A stretch of DNA of 19,109 nt, from contig JAUSIO010000050.1 of assembly GCA_030647845.1 (NCBI GenBank), positions 1-19,109 on the forward strand, read 5' to 3'. Each line of letters begins with the position of its first letter. The stretch's first letter is position 1. Position numbers and translations under genes: made by a program. Of the stretch, positions 14,334-19,109 are shown piece after piece. The notes beneath the pieces were generated by a model. The model saw nothing but the letters and a program-made list of their open reading frames with translations, had not been told where the DNA came from and did no database searches. The DNA is from a bacterium. GTDB taxonomy: Bacteria > Patescibacteriota > Minisyncoccia > Phycocordibacterales > SBAW01.

Positions 14334-15077
14334 TTACGGAGTAGTAGTTGAAGTGGCTTGCCCTGAGCTGGTCGAAGGGTTTGTGTCACTCGGGAGTTGA
14401 GCGAGAACCGCGTCTATGGCGGCGCGCATCGAGTCGTAGGGCTGTGCGCCTTGCAACTGCACCGCGTCATTGCCAACCATAATAAGGACAAACGGCGTGC
14501 CTTGGCCGCCTGCGGCTATCGCCTCGTTGTAGCTATCCTGTACTTTTTTTGCGAATACTCCACTCTGGAGGCATTGGTTAAACTTTGCCACATCCAAACC
14601 GACTTGCTCTGCAATCACCGGGAGCTGGGCGAGGTCGAGACCGTTGGAGCCCGGTGTTACGGCGTACACTTGGTCGATATATTTAAAGAACGCGGTGTCG
14701 CCGCCCTGTGCCGCCGCACACTCGGCGGCAGTTGCCTCTTGTGGTGCTTTGGAGTGGAGTTGCGCGAGCGGGAACGCGCGATACACCCACGCGACCTTGC
14801 CCGACTGCCCGTAGAAGTCCATCACCTGGTGCATCGTGGTCTCGAATGTTTTGCAGAACGGGCACTCCAGGTCGGCATACTCGACCACCTTTACCGGCGC
14901 ATCGGGGTTGCCGAGGATATGGTCAATTTTAGGGTCGTAGGCACGTGCCGTGGTTTTGCCTGTGGTGCCGTCTCCGCCTGGTGTGGGTACACTGCCTTTG
15001 CCGAGTAAAAAGACCGCCCCTGCTATAAGCGCACCCGCAACGACGATAGTAATAGGCAACACGTATTGTGATTTCAT
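14334..15077 (-). CDS. DsbA/BdbD-like membrane-anchored thiol-disulfide oxidoreductase
   Basis: 247 residues. A hydrophobic segment at residues 7-26 forms an N-terminal membrane anchor or uncleaved signal. A Gly/Thr-rich linker leads into a thioredoxin-fold domain (DsbA/Thioredoxin_4 type) with active site C72-P-F-C75 and a cis-Pro loop in GGQGTPFVLI. It likely introduces or shuffles disulfides in exported proteins outside the cytoplasmic membrane. The extreme C-terminus (residues 234-241, PSTSSGQA) is encoded by a dispersed palindrome-like repeat, followed by a Thr/Ser tail. The promoter at 15086-15114 suggests transcription on its own, besides possible read-through from hisS and the exonuclease. 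Confidence 0.92.
   Translation of the reverse strand: MKSQYVLPITIVVAGALIAGAVFLLGKGSVPTPGGDGTTGKTTARAYDPKIDHILGNPDAPVKVVEYADLECPFCKTFETTMHQVMDFYGQSGKVAWVYRAFPLAQLHSKAPQEATAAECAAAQGGDTAFFKYIDQVYAVTPGSNGLDLAQLPVIAEQVGLDVAKFNQCLQSGVFAKKVQDSYNEAIAAGGQGTPFVLIMVGNDAVQLQGAQPYDSMRAAIDAVLAQLPSDTNPSTSSGQATSTTTP
14357..14379 (-). repeat. Dispersed repeat read as PSTSSGQA at the DsbA C-terminus
   Basis: On the minus strand the 23 bases read CCCTTCGACCAGC followed by TCAGGGCAAG, an imperfect inverted repeat. I recognise it as a repeat type common in CPR and some Bacteroidetes genomes (CCTTCGAC-AGCTCAGG). It encodes PSTSSGQA in frame, just before the last seven residues of the DsbA-like protein. Confidence 0.65.
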
Positions 15078-15085
15078 ATACGGGT

Positions 15086-15114
15086 ATTTTAGCAGGGGTA
15101 GTTAAAACGCACAA
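15086..15114 (-). promoter_or_regulatory. Promoter of the dsbA-like gene (leaderless type)
   Basis: Minus strand: TTGTGC (15114-15109, 3/6), 17-base spacer, TAAAAT (15091-15086, 5/6), then 8 bases to the ATG at 15077. The -35 box abuts the stop of the upstream exonuclease gene. No Shine-Dalgarno site is seen. Confidence 0.55.
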
Positions 15115-15699
15115 TCAAAAAGGAAGTGTGTGGGTCAAGGCGGCGGTGTCGGCCAAGTTTTCCCAACCCGAGGGGTCCAGCACTATCTCGCGCACGCTGT
15201 TCCCGCTGTCGGAAAAGTCTTTATATTTGAGGTGTTTGTGTTTTTTTGCATAGTCGTATAACCCTTTTGTAATTTTGACATCATCGAGGCAGTAGGCACG
15301 GACTTTTTCTATCTCGCCTTGTTTCCACCAGCGCATGGCTTCGAGCCCGTCGCCACTTTTACCCACACCAAGTGTGGCTTGCGCTACGTTGTCGAGCTTG
15401 AGGCGCCTGCCAAGCACGTTTTTTATTTCCTTGAGCAGGTCAATGCTTTTAATCTTTGTGAGGTCGCCCGCGTAGTAGCGGTTGAGTATCGGCGTGTCAA
15501 AGTGCTCGGAGTTGTACCCCACAAGGATGTCGGCTTGCTCCAAGAGCGGCCAGAGTTTGTGGAGCTCCTCTTTGAGGTAGCTCGAGTATTCGTTTGTCTG
15601 CGAGTCGTGTACCCCGACCACAGTAACTTCGAGATTAGAAAAATCGCCGTTGCCGCGAAAGTCGCCCATAGTTTCGATGTCAAATGTAATAACGCGCAT
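15115..15699 (-). CDS. DEDD-type 3'-5' exonuclease, PolB-exonuclease/RNase H-like
   Basis: 194 residues from ATG 15699, chosen because it begins the conserved strand MRVITFDIET and lies 4 bases past the hisS stop; a longer frame would overlap hisS. ExoI motif D7-I-E9, ExoII with N63 and D68 in YNSEHFDTPIL, and ExoIII with Y136 and D140 in YCLDDVKIT complete a DEDDy two-metal site. This matches stand-alone exonucleases related to the proofreading domain of B-family polymerases (YprB/RNase_H_2 type). It probably trims DNA or RNA 3' ends; the substrate is unknown. It shares an operon with hisS and is translated without an obvious Shine-Dalgarno site. Confidence 0.85.
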   Translation of the reverse strand: MRVITFDIETMGDFRGNGDFSNLEVTVVGVHDSQTNEYSSYLKEELHKLWPLLEQADILVGYNSEHFDTPILNRYYAGDLTKIKSIDLLKEIKNVLGRRLKLDNVAQATLGVGKSGDGLEAMRWWKQGEIEKVRAYCLDDVKITKGLYDYAKKHKHLKYKDFSDSGNSVREIVLDPSGWENLADTAALTHTLPF

Positions 15700-15703
15700 A
15701 GGG

Positions 15704-16951
15704 CTAGAGGTTGAGGAAAAATGCTGCAAGTTGCTCGCGCGCAAGCGTTTTTTCTTCGCCTGTTTCCAAATTACGCACCGCAAAGTTACTCGATGCAATC
15801 TCGTTTTGCCCGACCACAATAAGGTAGGGGATTTTGTGCTTGGACGCAGTCTTTAACTGGTCGCCGAGCTTGCGCTCGCCAAAGTCGAGGGCAGCATTTA
15901 CGCCTTGCTGCCGTAGCTCTGCGGCAAGCGCCCACGCCCCACCAACAAGCTCTGGGGTGGCCACTGCGACGTAGACATGCGTTGGCGGTCGATAGGGCGG
16001 GGTAAGGCCGCGCACGGCAAGAAAGTCGCGTAGGGTCACGTCGCCCATGCCAAACCCAACGCCGGGGGTAGGCTCGTCATCAAACAACGCGGTTAGGTTG
16101 TCGTACCGCCCACCGCCAAAGAGCGAACGGTTGTTGGAGGGGTGGGTGTCGAACACTTCAAATATCATTCCGGTGTAATAATCGAAGCCGCGTACGATAT
16201 TCGGATCAAAAGTCGCGTTTGTTACACCAAGGTCGGATAATATTCTTCGAATTTCAACTATGTCAGCAGTCTCGGTAATTTCAAACGGGCCGTTAGCAAG
16301 TTGCTCCAACTCTTTTTGTCGCTCTCCCTCTGACATTTTTCCTTTTTTGTCGAGAAGTACGCGTATTTTCTTACGGTTTTCAGACGATACCTCCCGATTT
16401 ATAAGTTCCATATCCAATTTCTCCAATGCGTTTCGACTACCCAACCGAATTTCAAAATCGCTTTCTTTCGCGCCGAAGGCGCGCATAATGCCGTAGGCAA
16501 CACCAATAATCTCGGCATCAGCATAGAGTGACCGTGAGCCAAACAAATCAACGTTTAACTGCCAGTGTTCGCGCAAACGCCCTTTTTGTGGTCGCTCGTA
16601 GCGAAAAACGTTTGGTATCGAGTAGAGCCGCAGAGGGAAGCCGAGTTCGCGCCGCTTTGCCGCCACCATGCGCGCCACGGTCGGGGTCATCTCGGGGCGC
16701 AGAGTTACCTCGCGCCCGCCGCGGTCGAGGAAGGTGTAGGTCTGTTCGTTTGTCAACTCCTCGTTTTCGGCACCCTTTGCGCGGTAGAGTTCGGCAGACT
16801 CAAGTACCGAAGCGTGGTACTCGACATATCCAACACGCTCGACTACCGAGCGCATCACACTGGTTAAATAGTTGAGCAGGGCTTGCTCTTCGGGGTAGAA
16901 GTCGCGTACGCCTTTATATGCCTCTGTCGAAAGTCTCTCTTTTTTGCTCAT
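15704..16951 (-). CDS. hisS: Histidine-tRNA ligase
   Basis: Class II synthetase that attaches histidine to tRNA-His; 415 residues. Visible parts: KGVRDFYPEE at the N-terminus, motif 2 FRYERPQKGR-LREHWQ, the histidine-specific RGFDYYTGMIFE, GGGRYDNL, and a C-terminal anticodon-binding domain (HVYVAVATPELV through YLIVVGQNEI). The usual motif 3 (G-x-ER) is replaced by GFGMGDVTLRDFL, a variant I associate with a divergent HisRS branch. The ATG at 16951 (MSKKERLS) was preferred over an in-frame ATG 27 codons upstream that would run into truB. First gene of a hisS-exonuclease operon. Confidence 0.95.
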   Translation of the reverse strand: MSKKERLSTEAYKGVRDFYPEEQALLNYLTSVMRSVVERVGYVEYHASVLESAELYRAKGAENEELTNEQTYTFLDRGGREVTLRPEMTPTVARMVAAKRRELGFPLRLYSIPNVFRYERPQKGRLREHWQLNVDLFGSRSLYADAEIIGVAYGIMRAFGAKESDFEIRLGSRNALEKLDMELINREVSSENRKKIRVLLDKKGKMSEGERQKELEQLANGPFEITETADIVEIRRILSDLGVTNATFDPNIVRGFDYYTGMIFEVFDTHPSNNRSLFGGGRYDNLTALFDDEPTPGVGFGMGDVTLRDFLAVRGLTPPYRPPTHVYVAVATPELVGGAWALAAELRQQGVNAALDFGERKLGDQLKTASKHKIPYLIVVGQNEIASSNFAVRNLETGEEKTLAREQLAAFFLNL

Positions 16952-16973
16952 ACAGTGGTTATCGTATATTCTA
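16944..16973 (+). promoter_or_regulatory. Overlapping divergent promoters of hisS and truB
   Basis: Only 28 bases separate the two start codons. Plus strand: TTGCTC (16944-16949) with TATTCT (16967-16972) or TATATT (16965-16970), 7-9 bases before the truB ATG. Minus strand: TAGAAT (16973-16968), or TACGAT (16966-16961) 9 bases before the hisS ATG. The -10 boxes overlap in TATATTCTA, so the two genes share one opening region. The -35 parts would lie inside each other's coding sequence. Confidence 0.5.
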
Positions 16974-16979
16974 GCAGAA

Positions 16980-17786
16980 ATGGCTGAAGCGAGAAATGGC
17001 GAGATGGTGCGACCCCACACGCTGGGTGGCAAGGTGCTAAACCTCTACAAACAGCTGGGTGAGACGCCGCGCGAGTGCTTGGAGCGCCTGCGGCAGCAAA
17101 AGCCCGAATATGCGCGGGAGGTGCTCTCCTATGCCGGGCGGCTCGACCCGATGGCCGAGGGGGTGCTGATTACGCTTGTAGGCTCGGCAAACAAAATGCG
17201 CGAGGCGTATTTGGACATGAGCAAAGAGTATGTGCTTGATGTGTTGTTTGGATTTGCGACCGACACCTACGACGTGCTCGGCCGCGTTGTGGAGCAAGGA
17301 GATACAGACACTATTACAAAAAAAGGCGTAGAAAAAGCGTTAAACGAACTTCGTGGGCAGGTGTCGCAGGAGTATCCACCGTACTCGAGCAAAACAGTAG
17401 AAGGTAAGTCGCTTTTTGAGTGGGCGCGCAGTGGGATGCTCGGTACGCTTGTGTTGCCCCGCAAGACAGTCACGGTCTACGACATCGAGCTTATTGGGAT
17501 GTATAAAATAAAAGAGTCGGCACTGCTTTCGTATATCGAAACTAATGTCGAAAAAGTGCATGGCGACTTCCGCCAAGAAGAGATTATTGCCGGGTGGAAA
17601 AAACAATTGCGCCCCGCGGGTGAGCGCGAGTTCCCCTGTGCAACGATAAAAATATCCTGCTCCTCTGGCACCTACGCGCGCTCAATCGCCAACGGCCTCG
17701 GCACCGAGATGGGCGTCCCCGCACTTGCCCTGCACATCCTCCGCACCAAAGTCGGCGACTACGAGTCGTCCAAGAGTTTGAAATAG
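16980..17786 (+). CDS. truB: tRNA pseudouridine(55) synthase TruB
   Basis: Converts U55 of the tRNA T-arm to pseudouridine. 268 residues from ATG 16980; an in-frame ATG at 16944 would overlap hisS. The catalytic Asp is D56 in GRLDPMAEG. Further family blocks are YVLDVLFGFATDTYDVLG, PPYSSKTVEGKSLFEWAR and CSSGTYARSIANGLG. The first block (normally KPxGxTS) is degenerate: YKQLGETPREC. The protein is shorter than the roughly 310 residues of E. coli TruB and shows no C-terminal PUA domain. It is convergent with the gene at 17821; no good terminator was found in the 34-base gap. Confidence 0.93.
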   Translation: MAEARNGEMVRPHTLGGKVLNLYKQLGETPRECLERLRQQKPEYAREVLSYAGRLDPMAEGVLITLVGSANKMREAYLDMSKEYVLDVLFGFATDTYDVLGRVVEQGDTDTITKKGVEKALNELRGQVSQEYPPYSSKTVEGKSLFEWARSGMLGTLVLPRKTVTVYDIELIGMYKIKESALLSYIETNVEKVHGDFRQEEIIAGWKKQLRPAGEREFPCATIKISCSSGTYARSIANGLGTEMGVPALALHILRTKVGDYESSKSLK

Positions 17787-17820
17787 AAGGAGATTTTAGG
17801 GCTTGACAAGTTTTTATTTT

Positions 17821-18138
17821 TTATCGAACTCGTTCGAGTCGGGCGATGCGACGGTCTTGAGTAATAATTTTCACTGCATCCTTGTCGACGGCTCTGGAGA
17901 TTCCTCTCACAACTACTTCTATTTCATCAAGACGTCTGTCTTGCAAAAGTTGACCTTCTTTGAGGTCGCGAATATCAGCAGTTACTGTCACGAGCAGTTT
18001 TTCTTGAAGCTCAAACTTTTTTCCTACAGCTCCAAACTCTTTTTCCACAGCGCCAAAACCATTAGCAACTGCACGAGCAATGATATCGACCGTCTCCTCT
18101 ATATGATCTATTTGCTTTTGTAATTTTTTATCCTCCAT
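17821..18138 (-). CDS. Small coiled-coil protein, unknown function
   Basis: 105 residues, almost wholly helical with heptad-like spacing of Ile, Leu and Val (KLQKQIDHIEETVDIIARAV; FELQEKLLVTVTADIRDLK), no Cys and no membrane span. Proteins of this style are common unnamed coiled-coil proteins in Parcubacteria. I chose ATG 18138, 25 bases after the nrdB stop; an in-frame ATG at 18180 would overlap the end of nrdB by 17 bases. It is probably co-transcribed with nrdB, although a weak -10-like element (TTAGAT) lies just upstream of the start. A functional link to nrdB is not evident. Confidence 0.7.
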   Translation of the reverse strand: MEDKKLQKQIDHIEETVDIIARAVANGFGAVEKEFGAVGKKFELQEKLLVTVTADIRDLKEGQLLQDRRLDEIEVVVRGISRAVDKDAVKIITQDRRIARLERVR

Positions 18139-18163
18139 ATTTTTTGCATCTAATCTTGTAAAA

Positions 18164-19109
18164 TCACCAGTCCAACTCACCGGTTTTGTACTCAGTGACG
18201 CGAGTTTCGAAAAAGTTTTTCTCTTTTGGCACGTCCATGATCTCGCTCATCCACGGGAAGGGGTTGTCGACATGATACTGGCGCTCGAGCCCGATGCGCT
18301 CCAGCCGGCGGTCGGAGACGTGCTCGACATATTGCTTGACCGATGAGGGCGTGAGCCCCAAGATGCCGCGCGGCAGGGCGTCGTCGGCATACTTTTTTTC
18401 TAGGTCTACCCCGCGCATAATGTTCTGTGTCAGCGTCTTTTTAAACTCCGGTGTCCAAATCTCGGGGTTTTCCTGCACTATAGTGTTGACGAGGTCGGCA
18501 CCAAACGCCAAGTGTACCGACTCGTCGCGCAAGATAAACTGGAACATCTCGCCCACGCCGACCATGCGGTTTTTGCGCAACATGCTTAACATCATCGCAA
18601 ATCCGGCGTAAAAAAAGATGCCCTCCATAATCACGTAGTAGCCCACCAGGTCGTGCACAAAACGCTGGATATTCTCACTCCCCTCGGTCGTGAAGCTTGG
18701 GTCAAAGACCGACTTGGTCATCTCGACGACGAACTCATCCTTTTCTTTAATTGAGGGAATTGTTTCGTACATATTATAGATGTCGTCTGGGTTGAGCCCC
18801 AGCGTGTCACAGCAGTAGATAAACGTGTCGGTATGCACGGCCTCTTCATACGCTTGGCGCAAAATATATTGGCGCGACTCGGGGTTGGTGATGTGGCGAT
18901 AAATCGCGAGCACCAAGTTGTTGGCGGTCAAGGACTCGGCAGTGGAGAAAAAGCCAAGGTTCCACAAAATCATCCGACGCTCGTCTTCGCTCAAGGCGCC
19001 GGGCTTCTTCCACAGCTCGACATCTTGTTGCATCGAGACCTCCTCGGGCACCCAGTTGTTTGCCACGCCTTTTTTGTAGTGTACCCGCGCCCACGGGTAG
19101 CGCATAGGT
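18164..19109 (-). CDS. nrdB: Class Ic ribonucleotide reductase beta subunit NrdB (partial)
   Basis: Makes deoxyribonucleotides together with the NrdA alpha chain, storing the oxidising equivalent in a dinuclear metal site. The 5' end is cut by the window; comparison with the chlamydial protein suggests about 35 residues are missing, and the Met at 19105 is internal. Metal ligands are all visible: STAESL (first Glu), EEAVH (Glu, His), IMEGIFF (Glu), RDESVH (Glu, His). The residue four after the first His ligand, a radical Tyr in class Ia, is Phe (AVHTDTF), and the first ligand is Glu instead of Asp, as in Chlamydia trachomatis NrdB, which uses Mn/Fe. The C-terminus (NFFETRVTEYK) keeps the radical-transfer Tyr. 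Confidence 0.95.
   Translation of the reverse strand, partial: PMRYPWARVHYKKGVANNWVPEEVSMQQDVELWKKPGALSEDERRMILWNLGFFSTAESLTANNLVLAIYRHITNPESRQYILRQAYEEAVHTDTFIYCCDTLGLNPDDIYNMYETIPSIKEKDEFVVEMTKSVFDPSFTTEGSENIQRFVHDLVGYYVIMEGIFFYAGFAMMLSMLRKNRMVGVGEMFQFILRDESVHLAFGADLVNTIVQENPEIWTPEFKKTLTQNIMRGVDLEKKYADDALPRGILGLTPSSVKQYVEHVSDRRLERIGLERQYHVDNPFPWMSEIMDVPKEKNFFETRVTEYKTGELDW

Noticed and set aside
16470..16482. GCGCC-GAA-GGCGC palindrome inside hisS
   Set aside because: It encodes ordinary-looking HisRS residues (RAFGAK) with no sign of an inserted linker, so a chance palindrome is the simpler reading.
17802..17830. TTGACA followed by a T/A-rich stretch after truB
   Set aside because: No -10 hexamer lies at the right spacing and no plus-strand gene follows; the opposite strand carries the coiled-coil gene.

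Overview
The window looks like chromosomal DNA of a streamlined bacterium of the Candidate Phyla Radiation (Patescibacteria, Parcubacteria-like). Reasons: dense short genes of core information processing, a single-chain RpoB-RpoC polymerase, a chlamydia-type class Ic ribonucleotide reductase beta chain, divergent TrmD, HisRS and TruB proteins, many promoters whose -10 box lies 7-9 bases before the start codon (probable leaderless mRNAs), and short palindromic repeats read in frame inside proteins as peptides such as PAGRQG and PSTSSGQA. The standard genetic code is used, with TGA as a stop. The lineage call is inference from gene content and style, not from a marker-gene tree.

Layout. 1-102: 3' end of an unidentified gene, then trmD (112-795). 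845-1380: a self-contained transcription unit (promoter, a small basic protein, a small Cys-rich protein, terminator). 1427-8557: strong promoter, about 220 bases of untranslated leader, then the fused rpoB-rpoC gene. 8580-8953: a minus-strand orphan gene (79 aa) with its own consensus promoter, Shine-Dalgarno site and terminator. 8959-12066: dnaG and the primary sigma factor rpoD, each with its own promoter next to the start codon. 12186-13025: a PD-(D/E)XK nuclease-like gene. 13033-13686: an AT-richer minus-strand pair, a DUF5678-like small protein and a retropepsin-like aspartic protease whose reading frame lacks a proper start. Just beyond it (13791-13853) is a diverged fragment matching the last codons of the PD-(D/E)XK gene, so this stretch looks like an insertion or rearrangement site. 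13860-14330: a monocistronic unknown gene with promoter, Shine-Dalgarno site and terminator. 14334-16951 (minus): DsbA-like membrane-anchored thiol oxidoreductase, a DEDD 3'-5' exonuclease and hisS. 16980-17786: truB, divergent from hisS across a 28-base gap. 17821-19109 (minus): a coiled-coil protein downstream of a class Ic nrdB cut by the window edge.

How it fits together. Most genes serve transcription (rpoBC, rpoD), replication priming and DNA precursors (dnaG, nrdB), and tRNA maturation or charging (trmD, truB, hisS). The accessory material is the 13.0-13.9 kb segment and the small orphan units at 0.85-1.38 kb and 8.58-8.95 kb. The parts most worth a second look are the DUF5678/retropepsin pair with its broken or frameshifted start, the in-frame palindromic insertions in RpoD, DnaG and DsbA, and the overlapping divergent hisS/truB promoters. 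No tRNA, rRNA, CRISPR array or transposase was seen.
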